From Candidatus Poseidoniales archaeon (GTDB lineage Archaea > Thermoplasmatota > Poseidoniia > Poseidoniales > Thalassarchaeaceae): a DNA stretch of 64,000 nucleotides. The translations under genes were made by a program, and so were the position numbers. Below the pieces are notes generated by a model. It saw only the letters and a program-made list of their open reading frames with translations, was not told the DNA's origin and ran no database searches. The DNA lies in the NCBI GenBank assembly GCA_012964335.1, contig DTUF01000043.1, forward strand, positions 1-64,000. Direction: 5' to 3'. Of this stretch, positions 44,246-53,193 are shown piece by piece; within the stretch, counting starts at the first letter, position 1; the number at the start of each line of letters is the position of its first letter.

Positions 44246-45484
44246 TCAAAGCCTTGCTTGGAGGCGGTATGTGCTGTTTACCACTGGTTTCATCGCATCA
44301 TCAGCCTCAACCATGATGGTTACAGCGTTGATGTTTTGAGGTATGCAAGAATTGATGCGATTGCTCCTGCCATAACGTCCTAGGCTAGTTGTTTTGGCAG
44401 TAATTAATCCAAGGCTGTCAAGATTCTTGATTACATTTCCAATAGAGCGTGAAACTAACGGTGTGACCGAAGCGTTGTTACAAGTCATTTGGTAAACGGA
44501 GAATACTTCTCCAGTAGAGACATTCGTTAAACCATTACTCTCGTTGAGTAAGATACTGTAAAGCACCAGTTTTTGGTGGAATGGTAGACTAGAAATTACT
44601 GGTGTCATTTGGTCAAATTGTAATTGATTCTGGGCTAAACGAACGTGTTCAGTCGAAACATGGTCATCTTCCATGACATCTGCTTTGTGAATAGAAACTC
44701 GCAGTAAATCCAAAGCGCGCCTCGCGTCTCCATGTTCTTGAGCGGCTAAGGCGGAGCAGAGTTTGATGACTCCATTCTCAAGAACTCCTTCGCGGACGCC
44801 CGCGAGCGCGCGTTGGGACAGGATGTCTGCAATTTGGCTAGCATCATACGGCGGGAATGCCAAGTCTTCAGAGCCAAGTCGTGAGGCAATTCTCGCGTCT
44901 AGCATCTCTGTGAATTGCAGGTCGTTTGTAATTCCAATTACACAACACTTAGAATTTCTCAATTCATAATTGAGGCTGGTAAGTGGGTAAAGAATGTCGT
45001 CACCATGCCGTTTTACTAAGTGGTCGATTTCGTCTAATACGAAGATATGAACTCCGCCTTTCGATTCCATATTTTGACGAAGCTGTTCAAGGACCTTGTC
45101 GGTTGGCCACCCAGTGAAAGGTACAAGATCTTCATTGTCAGTTGCTAAATCATTTGCCAACTTAGCTAGTACACGATACTTGGTATCAATTGTGCAACAG
45201 TTGACCTCAACTGCGTGAATTGTGCGCCCTATTGCTTTTCCACGATCCAACAATTGTTTACAGACATAACGAGTTACAGCAGTTTTTCCTAATCCTGGTT
45301 GTCCATACAATATCATATTGGATGGTATCTGTCCATGTAATGCCTCAACTAAATTATGAACTAAAGATTTGACCTCATTTTCCCTGTGTGGTAGGTTATC
45401 AGGTGTGAATCCGTGATGAAGCACGTCGCGGTTTTTAAATAGGCTATCATTACTTAGCAAGTGGTTGAAAATATTTTCGCCCAT
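44246..45484 (-). CDS. Cdc6/Orc1 replication initiator
   Basis: 412 residues from ATG 45482-45484 (an in-frame upstream start at 45565 gives a His/Trp/Lys-rich extension not seen in the family). NLPHRENEVKSLVHNLVEAL, Walker A YGQPGLGKTAV (61-68), Walker B HIFVLDEIDHLVKRHGDDIL, sensor 1 VIGITNDLQFTEMLDARIAS, arginine finger/box VII region SRLGSEDLAFPPYDA, sensor 2 HGDARRALDLL, and a C-terminal winged helix (~315-400). It binds origin-recognition boxes and loads the MCM helicase. It diverges from RNase Z over the longest gene-free AT-rich stretch in the window, the usual setting for an archaeal origin. Confidence 0.95.
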   Translation of the reverse strand: MGENIFNHLLSNDSLFKNRDVLHHGFTPDNLPHRENEVKSLVHNLVEALHGQIPSNMILYGQPGLGKTAVTRYVCKQLLDRGKAIGRTIHAVEVNCCTIDTKYRVLAKLANDLATDNEDLVPFTGWPTDKVLEQLRQNMESKGGVHIFVLDEIDHLVKRHGDDILYPLTSLNYELRNSKCCVIGITNDLQFTEMLDARIASRLGSEDLAFPPYDASQIADILSQRALAGVREGVLENGVIKLCSALAAQEHGDARRALDLLRVSIHKADVMEDDHVSTEHVRLAQNQLQFDQMTPVISSLPFHQKLVLYSILLNESNGLTNVSTGEVFSVYQMTCNNASVTPLVSRSIGNVIKNLDSLGLITAKTTSLGRYGRSNRINSCIPQNINAVTIMVEADDAMKPVVNSTYRLQARL

Positions 45485-45963
45485 TTTATAACACCAACGC
45501 CATTTCGCTTCATTCCCTCCGTGTTTGTCTTGTGAGCGGTGGTCCCAACTGTTACGGAGATTCATGAGGAGGTGTGTCGGTCTAATAAGGCTAATTGCTG
45601 AATCACAATCTTAGACCTATTTTTTCGCGCAAGTCAAATAGAATTATAGTATATTAACTCCCAATTGGAATGAGCGGAAAAATAACTATTTCAAAGCCTC
45701 CGTATTGTGTTTTTGATATTTTGGCGCCAGCAATGGCGGTCAAGCCCTTCTCAGAATAGGCAAAGAGAATGTCTCAGAATAAGGAATCAAAAGAAGTGAA
45801 TTTTTCAAGCGATTTTTTGTAACATTTTTTAGCCGAGGAAGTGTGTTTATCAAAATCCACATTCAGATAATTATTACAATCAATCTAAATCGCCTTCCAG
45901 CAATTATTATACTCACATCCTGATATTAAAATTATTAATATCTTATCATCTTGAAAAAAACCT
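45485..45963. other. Candidate replication origin next to cdc6
   Basis: About 480 bases, strongly AT-rich from 45600 on. Three ACGGAG-type elements occur: CTCCGT at 45517-45522 and 45698-45703, and ACGGAG at 45554-45559, the latter two in opposite orientation, each next to a TG/AC-rich stretch. TCTCAGAATA recurs at 45749 and 45772 (23 bases apart). Runs of A/T at 45800-45960 could unwind. Origin-recognition boxes of other archaea carry a C/G-rich arm ending in ACGGAG-like sequence, so the elements may be their counterparts. This is inference from position and repeats only; no canonical full-length box is present. Confidence 0.4.
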
Positions 45964-46740
45964 TCAATTGGATTTTGTAATAATCCCACCAGTTTCACAA
46001 TTGAAAATGTCCCCATCTTGCACTTGAATAACATTGTCTGGTAAATCAGATATTGACTCATCTTTTGTCGTGTAAAGATGAGTCGCGAGGAATATTGTTG
46101 AAGGATTATTATTTGCAAGTTCAGTTAAGCTCGATGGTTTGAAATGAAAATCTGTTGGGACTCCATCTGGAACCCCGACTTCAATTATTACAATTTCAGC
46201 ATCTCCCACTCTTTGTTCAATTTCTTCACAAGGTCCTGAATCTCCACAATGGATTATTGTTAATCCGGAAGTGTGGTGTAATTGGTAACCGTGTGGGTCT
46301 GTGGCTGGTTCGTGGTTGACCTTGAACCTTTCAAACACCCAATCTGATGCTCCTGTAACTTGTCCATTTTTGGAGTGGTGGAACCTCACACGATTTTCGA
46401 GTACATCAGTCAAGGAACCAGGGAATGCAATTTCAGAGAGTTCCATCAACTTCTTGTCCCCACCTTCATGCAGGTGAACTTCTAGGGTATTGTGCCCTTC
46501 TCGGTCTGATATGTATTTGCGCTCAAGTATGAAGAATGGAAAACCGAAAATGTGGTCGCCATGCCAATGGGTGAATAGAATTGTGTTGATATCAGCCGGG
46601 CTTAGTCCCGCTTGCCCTAATTGGAGTAGGATAGTTGGTGGTGTGTCAATGAGAATTTTCCCATCAAGTAAGACTAGTGAATGCATCCGCCCATCTGGAC
46701 AAAAGGCATTACCACTACCTAGAAATCTAACTTCAACCAT
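45964..46740 (-). CDS. Ribonuclease Z-type metallo-beta-lactamase
   Basis: 258 residues. MVEVRFLGSGNAFCPDGRMH is the RNase Z/beta-lactamase start; ILFTHWHGDHIFGFPFFI carries the H-x-H-x-D-H zinc motif; IIHCGDSGPCEEI holds the bridging Asp; TIFLATHLYT holds the last His ligand. Family members cut the 3' trailer from tRNA precursors, though other MBL hydrolases share the fold. The protein is slightly shorter than typical long-known archaeal RNase Z (~300) and the exosite arm is not evident, so a general MBL-fold hydrolase remains possible. ATG 46738-46740. Confidence 0.82.
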   Translation of the reverse strand: MVEVRFLGSGNAFCPDGRMHSLVLLDGKILIDTPPTILLQLGQAGLSPADINTILFTHWHGDHIFGFPFFILERKYISDREGHNTLEVHLHEGGDKKLMELSEIAFPGSLTDVLENRVRFHHSKNGQVTGASDWVFERFKVNHEPATDPHGYQLHHTSGLTIIHCGDSGPCEEIEQRVGDAEIVIIEVGVPDGVPTDFHFKPSSLTELANNNPSTIFLATHLYTTKDESISDLPDNVIQVQDGDIFNCETGGIITKSN

Positions 46741-46861
46741 GCTACGCCCAAACAGTCGGAGAGTGCAAGAGTGCTTTAGTTACGCGTCGTATTTCATTTG
46801 ATAAAAACAACACACGCTTTTCCATTCTCTTGATAAACAGCAGACTTGACGGATAGTCATC

Positions 46862-46874
46862 CCGCCGTAGGCGG
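46862..46874 (+). promoter_or_regulatory. 5' leader hairpin before the CysJ-like gene
   Basis: CCGCC (46862-46866), loop GTA, GGCGG (46870-46874), extended by TCA/TGA after a bulge. TTGATAAAC at 46830-46838 is a TATA-like box that would start the transcript at about 46860, so the hairpin is 5'-terminal. AGGAG at 46883-46887 and ATG at 46897 follow. Confidence 0.5.
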
Positions 46875-46896
46875 AGTGACATCAGGAGATGGTGCG

Positions 46897-48180
46897 ATGA
46901 GCGAATACAGCAGCAAAAGTCCCTATCTTGGGGAAATGGTTGAGAAGAGAGTAATTACTCATCCTGACTCAACAAAAGAAACTCGTCATATCGTTTTTGA
47001 CCTCGGTGATTCCGGTCTGGAATACAAAGTCGGCGATGCACTTGGAATCATTCCAGAAAACCCCGAAGAACTAGTTTCAGATTTACTTGGGCTGCTAAGT
47101 TTCACTGGTGAGGAAATGGTAGAGACGCACCTTGGTGAGACAAATATTGGAGATGCATTAGCAAATCACTACGAGATTCACCGCTTATGCAAGAAGTTCA
47201 TTCAAGGTCTTGAAATGAAGTTTTCATCAACAAGTCCCAAAATATCTGTTAGGTTAGTTGGTAGGAGTAGAGTATCAACAAATGGTGATTCTAACAGTGT
47301 TGAGTGGGGTTGGTCAGGCGAAGAAGAAGATTTCCCGGAAGGATTCGCACCTGTTGGTGCACTGAGTGACCCTGCCCTCATGTTATGGGAATCACTAGTA
47401 AATGACCCTGATGCAATGGAGGATTATCTATGGAGTCGTGACTACATTGATTTGTTATCAGATATGCCAAATCTATCCTTTACCCCACAAGAGTTTGTTT
47501 CAAATTTGGACCGGTTAAAACCACGTCTGTACTCAATCGCTTCATCTCTTGACGCACATCCAGGTCAAGTTGAATTGACAGTTGCAATCGTCAGGTACAA
47601 TCACCATGGTAGGGACCGTGGTGGATTGTGTACGGTTTACATGGCAGACTCAGCACCTCTCAATAAGGAAACAATTCCAATGTTTATGTCACCAACCCGT
47701 AGTTTCGTGTTACCCCCAAACGGTGACACTGACATCATCATGGTTGGGCCTGGTACAGGTATTGCTCCATTCAGAGCCTTCCTTGAACAGAGAAAGTTTG
47801 ACAAAGCTAAGGGTCGGAATTGGCTATTCTTTGGTGACCGAACCTTTACTCATGAATATCTGTATGGCGATGAATTGGATGATTGGTTAGCCAGCGGACA
47901 CTTGACCCGCCTAGACCTTGCTTGGTCACGCATGGCAGAAATTCCCAAAACCTATGTACAGAATTTAATGGCAGAAAATGGCGAAGAGATTTGGTCATGG
48001 ATTGACGATGGCGCATACTTCTATGTTTGTGGCGATAAAAACCGTATGGCAAAGGACGTTCACAAAACTCTCATCAATATTTGCGAGGAGCATGGTGGAA
48101 TGAGTGCTGAGGATGCTAAGGAATTTGTTGAACAGCGTATGATGAAGCAAGAGAAACGATACCTCCGTGATGTCTACTAA
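46897..48180 (+). CDS. CysJ-like FAD/NADPH reductase without flavodoxin domain
   Basis: 427 residues from ATG 46897, chosen for AGGAG ten bases upstream over an in-frame start at 46846. Family features: the FAD-binding insertion domain (GLEYKVGDALGIIPENPEEL), FAD motif RLKPRLYSIASSLDAHPGQV, GGLCTVYMAD, NADP motif VGPGTGIAPFRAFLEQRKFD, RNWLFFGDRTFTHEYLYGDE, FYVCGDKNRMAKDVHKTLI, and an aromatic C-terminal end (Tyr) as in ferredoxin-NADP reductases. This is the sulfite reductase/P450 reductase architecture lacking the N-terminal FMN domain, so it should pass electrons from NADPH to a separate flavodoxin, ferredoxin or haem partner. Possible role in sulfite or nitrite reduction; no partner is in the window. 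Confidence 0.87.
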   Translation: MSEYSSKSPYLGEMVEKRVITHPDSTKETRHIVFDLGDSGLEYKVGDALGIIPENPEELVSDLLGLLSFTGEEMVETHLGETNIGDALANHYEIHRLCKKFIQGLEMKFSSTSPKISVRLVGRSRVSTNGDSNSVEWGWSGEEEDFPEGFAPVGALSDPALMLWESLVNDPDAMEDYLWSRDYIDLLSDMPNLSFTPQEFVSNLDRLKPRLYSIASSLDAHPGQVELTVAIVRYNHHGRDRGGLCTVYMADSAPLNKETIPMFMSPTRSFVLPPNGDTDIIMVGPGTGIAPFRAFLEQRKFDKAKGRNWLFFGDRTFTHEYLYGDELDDWLASGHLTRLDLAWSRMAEIPKTYVQNLMAENGEEIWSWIDDGAYFYVCGDKNRMAKDVHKTLINICEEHGGMSAEDAKEFVEQRMMKQEKRYLRDVY

Positions 48181-48233
48181 TTAGATATCTAGGGATAGTC
48201 ATTCTATTGAACCGGGTCCTCTCGTGGCAATTC

Positions 48234-49568
48234 ATGTTTGAGAGGGTGCTCATTGCCAATCGCGGTGAAATCGCTCTCCGAATTTCTAGGGCACTCCGAA
48301 CTTTGGGTTGCGAGGTTGCAATCATTCATGGTAGGGAAGATCGCCTTTCTTTGCCAGTACGATTCTCTGATATTGCAATTCCAAATTATTCTGCTAACCC
48401 ATTAGAAGCCTATCTTGATTATGAAAAAGTGATTGAAGTAGCGAAGGAGATTGGAGCACAAGCAATACATCCTGGGTATGGGTTCTTGGCTGAGAATGCT
48501 GCATTTGTTCGACGTTGTGAAGAAGAAGGTATTGTATTCATCGGCCCATCATCAGAAGTAATTTCATTGCTTGGTGACAAGATAGAGGCTAGGAAGGCTA
48601 TGGAGGCAGCTGGTCTGCCAGTTGCTAAGGGTAGTAGTGAGCCAATAGAAACCACCTCAGAAGCCGCAACAATTGCTAACGAAATCGGTTATCCAGTTAT
48701 CATCAAGGCTGCTGCTGGAGGTGGGGGGATTGGCATGCAAATAGTTCATCAAGAAAGCGAGTTTGATTCTGCGCTCAACCTCTGTCAATCACGAGCACGT
48801 TCGGCTTTTGGGGACGAGCGTGTATTTGTTGAGAAATTCATTGAGGGGGCACAGCACATTGAATTCCAGGTGCTTGCTGATGGAAAAAACGCAATTCATT
48901 TCGGAGAGCGTTTTTGCTCGATACAACGCCGTCACCAGAAACTACTGGAAGAAGGCCCATGGCTTTCTAGTGAAGAGCGAGAGGAAATAGGGGCGAGAGT
49001 TTGTGCTGGTGCAGAAGCAGTTGGTTACAAGGGACTGGCAACCTTTGAGTTCTTGCGCGATTCAAGCGGCGAATTCTATTTCTTGGAAGTGAATCCTAGG
49101 GTTCAAGTTGAACACACAGTAACGGAGATGATTACTGGCCATGACTTAGTGAGTCTTGGTATCCGTATTGCCGCAGGCGAATCTTTACCCTTTTCACAAG
49201 ATGAAATTGAGATTTCAGGTCACGCTATCCAATGTCGGATTAACGCAGAAGACCCAGTAAACTTCGTTCCTTCTCCCGGGCGTCTTTGGGATTGCCACTT
49301 TCCTTCCGGTTTCGGGGTGAGGGTGGATACTCATGCTCATATTGGTTACGAAATGCCTGGGTGTTTTGACTCCTTACTAGCCAAGATGGTTGTCTGGGCT
49401 GCGAATAGAGATGATGCGATTGCTGGGATGAAAACAGCTCTAGATGAGACCGTGTTGGTAGGGGTTGAGACAGTGATTCCTCTGCATAAGGCCATTTTGA
49501 ATGAGCCTGATTTTTTAGCCCGGGATATTACTATTCAGTATATTGAAGAGCATCCAAACTTACTGTGA
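48234..49568 (+). CDS. Biotin carboxylase (ATP-grasp) subunit
   Basis: 444 residues from ATG 48234; an in-frame TTG upstream (48207) is rejected because family proteins start MF-x-R/K-V-L-I-A-N-R-G-E. FERVLIANRGEIALRISRAL, IHPGYGFLAENAAF, IGPSSEVISLLGDKIEARKA, the ATP loop IIKAAAGGGGIGMQIV, HIEFQVLADGKNAIHFGERF, and FLEVNPRVQVEHTVTEMITG are all present. It carboxylates the biotin of a carrier protein as the first half-reaction of an acetyl-, propionyl- or pyruvate-CoA carboxylase. The ATP loop reads GGIGM where GG(R/K)GM is usual. No carboxyltransferase or biotin carrier gene is in the window. Confidence 0.95.
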   Translation: MFERVLIANRGEIALRISRALRTLGCEVAIIHGREDRLSLPVRFSDIAIPNYSANPLEAYLDYEKVIEVAKEIGAQAIHPGYGFLAENAAFVRRCEEEGIVFIGPSSEVISLLGDKIEARKAMEAAGLPVAKGSSEPIETTSEAATIANEIGYPVIIKAAAGGGGIGMQIVHQESEFDSALNLCQSRARSAFGDERVFVEKFIEGAQHIEFQVLADGKNAIHFGERFCSIQRRHQKLLEEGPWLSSEEREEIGARVCAGAEAVGYKGLATFEFLRDSSGEFYFLEVNPRVQVEHTVTEMITGHDLVSLGIRIAAGESLPFSQDEIEISGHAIQCRINAEDPVNFVPSPGRLWDCHFPSGFGVRVDTHAHIGYEMPGCFDSLLAKMVVWAANRDDAIAGMKTALDETVLVGVETVIPLHKAILNEPDFLARDITIQYIEEHPNLL

Positions 49569-49587
49569 ATTTACAGTGCAGTTCTAA

Positions 49588-51393
49588 TCATCCAAGTCGT
49601 TGCATACCAGCAAATCTTGGTGCTGGCTCGTTGCTAGCAACCATGCCATTGAAATTTTCAGGAGCATTTAATTTCTTAGATTCCATTCCTGAGAGAGTGA
49701 ACCCTTCACTTCTGCTACTGCTTGAGATTCCGCGTAGTGTGCGGTTTGCTAGATCATCAGCTATTGCACCGCCTCCGTTGGTAGTTAACAATCGCAAACG
49801 CGCTTGAACATCAGACTGTGAGTCTTGATCAGCACGTAAACGGAGGATTTGGGTTGAATTTAATTGAGTTTCTTCAAAGTCATCATTTTGATTTCCATCT
49901 TCGTCGCCGTAAACATCTCTGTATCCGTCACCGGCACCAATTAATTTCCGGGTTATGCCCTTTCCACTGCTTTCAATTCTCTTCAGTCCGGGTTTGACCC
50001 ATTCTCCAATTGCTTTCAACGCACCACGACTACGACTGTATGAACGATTCACCCTTATTCGAGAATCACGTGCGTATTGTTTCTGCATCCGATTTAGAGC
50101 AGGGTATGATTCTAATGGGTGGGGTTTGTTAAATTGATTGAATGATCTTTGGAGTTGTTCAGGCAATGGTGGTTGTTCTTCTATGGTTTTGGCCGCTGCA
50201 GATGCGACTAGACCTGGACTTGTTGGCAGGTCAGAACGTAATGCAACTCTGGTTGGCTCTGGCAAATTCGGACCAGCAGCTTCACTCAACATTGTGTAAG
50301 ATGAAACACTTGAGTCAGTAGGTCTTTTCCAACTAGGTTGGGTGACTGCAGGTAAATTGGTGGATGGTGATGATATCCCATTAGGAGGATGAGTGACTGC
50401 TGAGGCTTCACTAGCACTATCTAAATCGTCAAACATGTCGAATAGTCCACCGGAATCAAAGTTAGCCTCACTTGCCTCTAGAGCCGCTGCATGTGCTCGA
50501 TTCAATGGCGGGCTTGCAGGGCTGTCATCAACTGGCAAAGTGGTCACACTTGATGAACTTGGTTGGTTTGAATAGTCAGGTAATTGGAATGGGGTATCAT
50601 AACTTGAGGGAGCGGTGTTTCTTTGTTCCCTCTGCTCTGCCAATGCCTTTGTGGAACGTCCCATCATACTGGTTTGACTCGGTTTATTTTCTTTTTCTGA
50701 GTACCAATCAGGTTCCCCCCTTCCCCAAACTTTCTCATATGCAGAACTATCAGTTGGCTGAGGGGAGTTGGAGGATCTACTCACAAACTCAGAGGGAATG
50801 GTGTTTGGACTTTTATTCCTGTGTAATTTTGCAAGGGCTTGTTCAAGAGACTCATCAACACCAACTAACTGTAATTCAGCCTCGGCAACAGCGACTGAAC
50901 CCGCTTCATGACGAATATCCTCAATATCACCGATTAGAGCCAACTCTGGTTGTCGTAATTCTTCCAACCCTATTACCGCATCTTCCAAAGTGTAACCATC
51001 TGACATGCGGTCAAGAATAGTGTATAGGCGATGCAATAAATGGTCGCGCCCGTGTAATAGGTGACGGTCACCTTGTTTTGTATCAATACAAAGAGCGGGT
51101 CTTCTTCCTAATAACCAAGCGAGTAGTGCGCTGACACCTAGAATAAATGCGTAATATTGGATTACCCCAGTAAAAACTCTGAAGCTAGAGAGGATGGCTA
51201 GTACACCAAACAATGTAACTAGTGGTGGCGTGAAGGCAACGTTGTGGTGGCGAATACGAGTTATCGTATCCAAATCAATTCTCATACCTTTACGGTCATT
51301 GCGCTCCAATAGAAGATTCTCATTGGTCAAAATGGCAGTGATTTGGCCCTCAACACCAGCCATCTTCAACGGCGCGAATTTTTCGTTCTCCAA
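49588..51393 (-). CDS. Membrane protein with bPH-like domain and disordered tail
   Basis: 601 residues from TTG at 51391-51393, or 591 from ATG at 51361-51363. Residues ~10-50 and ~100-120 form beta strands typical of bacterial PH-like domains, interrupted by two transmembrane helices (~55-72 and ~78-95). A short helical segment follows, then ~430 residues rich in Ser, Pro, Asn and Gln that look disordered, ending in an Arg-rich stretch. No family assigned. The cytoplasmic tail may be a docking or regulatory region. Convergent with biotin carboxylase. Confidence 0.7.
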   Translation of the reverse strand: MENEKFAPLKMAGVEGQITAILTNENLLLERNDRKGMRIDLDTITRIRHHNVAFTPPLVTLFGVLAILSSFRVFTGVIQYYAFILGVSALLAWLLGRRPALCIDTKQGDRHLLHGRDHLLHRLYTILDRMSDGYTLEDAVIGLEELRQPELALIGDIEDIRHEAGSVAVAEAELQLVGVDESLEQALAKLHRNKSPNTIPSEFVSRSSNSPQPTDSSAYEKVWGRGEPDWYSEKENKPSQTSMMGRSTKALAEQREQRNTAPSSYDTPFQLPDYSNQPSSSSVTTLPVDDSPASPPLNRAHAAALEASEANFDSGGLFDMFDDLDSASEASAVTHPPNGISSPSTNLPAVTQPSWKRPTDSSVSSYTMLSEAAGPNLPEPTRVALRSDLPTSPGLVASAAAKTIEEQPPLPEQLQRSFNQFNKPHPLESYPALNRMQKQYARDSRIRVNRSYSRSRGALKAIGEWVKPGLKRIESSGKGITRKLIGAGDGYRDVYGDEDGNQNDDFEETQLNSTQILRLRADQDSQSDVQARLRLLTTNGGGAIADDLANRTLRGISSSSRSEGFTLSGMESKKLNAPENFNGMVASNEPAPRFAGMQRLG

Positions 51394-51575
51394 TCACCTG
51401 CCCCCTTCTACTCTATTCATCGTTTAGGGCCTAACCCTAGTGCGCATCCCGGAACTAGCAGGATAGCGGTCTGCTTATACATATTACCCAAGAGAAGAGG
51501 GTGTTCAGGCCGGTCTAGTGAGTGGTTCTTTGAGAGCGGTAAAAATTACCCCTTCTAGCGATGTATATCTAATGC

Positions 51576-52580
51576 TTATTCTAAGAGGGTTAGATTAGTG
51601 CTGAAACCAAGGAGTCTCATTTTTGCATCCAGTTGATTAATCAGAACTCTGGGTTGTGACACTAGTCGTAAGAATAATGGTTGGTCCCAAGTAACATCTA
51701 ACTCATCTCCTTCAATTGATTCAACTCGGCCAACAACGAATTGCAAATCAACTGCTGCATGAATTACATCTCCGACAGCAATTTCTTTCTGTTGGAAGGG
51801 TGCTTTGACTAATTCTATGCGGCTTTTTAGATGTTTAATGATAGACTCATTGTAATTCCCATCGTCGTCAGGATGAACAAGGATACTTCCTCTCTCAAGC
51901 GCTTCTTCGCGTAAATCTCGCATAGCGACACCAACTCGGTCTCCAGCAATTGCAGTATCAACATCATCATCCATAACTTGTAGTGAGCGTGTCACCCCTG
52001 ATTCAGCGGTAGGTAAGGCTAACAATCGGTCGTGTTTGTTCACAGTTCCAGATTGTACATAACCAATTGCGACTAATCCAACTCCTTTTACATTGAAATA
52101 TTGATCAACAGGAATCACTAGAGGTTGTGCGGAATGGTCTGCTAACCTATCAAGTTCGGCAAAGAGCAGTGTTCTAATTTGGTGCTCGTCAAGTGGATTT
52201 TCGTGTAATGTCCAAGAAGATAATCCAGCTTGTTGTTGAATCATCTTGACTTGCTCTGGGTCAACCCATTCACCGTCAGCAGGACGAATAATGATATGGC
52301 CATTCTCTATTCCTGAACATCCAAAAGCCACAAGGATTTCTCCAAGCGAGGCATCAACTTTTGATATTTCAACAACCCCAGTTCTAGCAACGTTTAGGAT
52401 ACTGAGTAATGGCCTGAGTTTTTCTGGGTGGCGTAGTGGTCGAAGAAGTGAAAGAATCTTCACTTCATCATCTTGTACCATCTTGAATACGTAACTCTCA
52501 ATGTCTCTTGTGTCATTGAGTTTAGCAATGCTCTTGGCGAATTCCTGAGAGCCGACGAAAGCCACATTCAACACCGTCAT
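51576..52580 (-). CDS. Translation-GTPase-like protein with degenerate G domain
   Basis: 334 residues from ATG 52578-52580 (a TTG at 52595 is also in frame). The C-terminal half is an EF-Tu domain 2 followed by domain 3: VIPVDQYFNVKGVGLVAIGY, VQSGTVNKHDRLLALPTAES, AIAGDRVGVAMRDL, then a beta-rich segment. The N-terminal half has the length and topology of a G domain but lacks the P-loop: VAFVGSQEFAKSIAKL takes the place of the G-x4-GKS/T motif, and no NKxD is visible. It resembles the archaeal SelB/EF-Tu-related family that has lost GTP binding. It may regulate translation or bind tRNA/ribosome without hydrolysis. Confidence 0.72.
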   Translation of the reverse strand: MTVLNVAFVGSQEFAKSIAKLNDTRDIESYVFKMVQDDEVKILSLLRPLRHPEKLRPLLSILNVARTGVVEISKVDASLGEILVAFGCSGIENGHIIIRPADGEWVDPEQVKMIQQQAGLSSWTLHENPLDEHQIRTLLFAELDRLADHSAQPLVIPVDQYFNVKGVGLVAIGYVQSGTVNKHDRLLALPTAESGVTRSLQVMDDDVDTAIAGDRVGVAMRDLREEALERGSILVHPDDDGNYNESIIKHLKSRIELVKAPFQQKEIAVGDVIHAAVDLQFVVGRVESIEGDELDVTWDQPLFLRLVSQPRVLINQLDAKMRLLGFSTNLTLLE

Positions 52581-52618
52581 GGTGAGGGCGGACAACCCAT
52601 TAGAATTGAACCCGTCGC

Positions 52619-53080
52619 TTAGTCAGATGCCTTCATTGCATCACGGGCTGCCTCTGCTGAATTCCACAGTTTCTTTTCTTCGTCACTTTTTGGGACAAAC
52701 TGTGGGATTGGTATCGGCCTCATTTGGTTATCAATTGCAACCATGAAAAAAAAGCCAGTACAGATTTCTTCAGATTCCCAAACACTCCGGTCTAGTCGTC
52801 TAGCAATAACGTGGCAGCCTGCAGTGTGGGTTGAGGTGAAAACCACTTGTGCAGTAACTTCAATCAAATCCCCTTGGAATGCCGGCCGTTTGAATTTCAG
52901 GGAATCAATGCTGACTGTAACGAACTCACGGTGGGCGAATTTACTAGAGACAATCCCAGCAGCGGTATCCATTATTGAGAGCAAACGCCCACCAAAAAGG
53001 GTGTTGTAGGCATTGGTATCACCAGGGAAAACTTCCTGAAGTAGTACAACTGGCTCAGTCGTGAAGGGCTTATTCGGCAT
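52619..53080 (-). CDS. Acyl-CoA thioesterase (hotdog fold)
   Basis: 153 residues. VFPGDTNAYNTLFGGRLLSI followed by MDTAAG is the catalytic block of the YciA/ACOT family (N and D residues), and FKRPAFQGDLIEVTAQVVFT is the central hotdog strand. It hydrolyses acyl-CoA to free acid and CoA. ATG 53078-53080. It diverges from the ThiI-like gene. Confidence 0.88.
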   Translation of the reverse strand: MPNKPFTTEPVVLLQEVFPGDTNAYNTLFGGRLLSIMDTAAGIVSSKFAHREFVTVSIDSLKFKRPAFQGDLIEVTAQVVFTSTHTAGCHVIARRLDRSVWESEEICTGFFFMVAIDNQMRPIPIPQFVPKSDEEKKLWNSAEAARDAMKASD

Positions 53081-53193
53081 CGTAATCGTAACCTTGGCCG
53101 ATGCTCATCCCTCATCAATCCTTGTTCATCCTACACTCAAAGAACGGAGGTTGTAGGAGAAGTGCTCATGCGTAAGAGTGTTCTCGGACCCCT

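Noticed and set aside
50472-51020. 182-residue plus-strand ORF
   Set aside because: Opposite the disordered region of the bPH-like membrane protein; low-complexity shadow.
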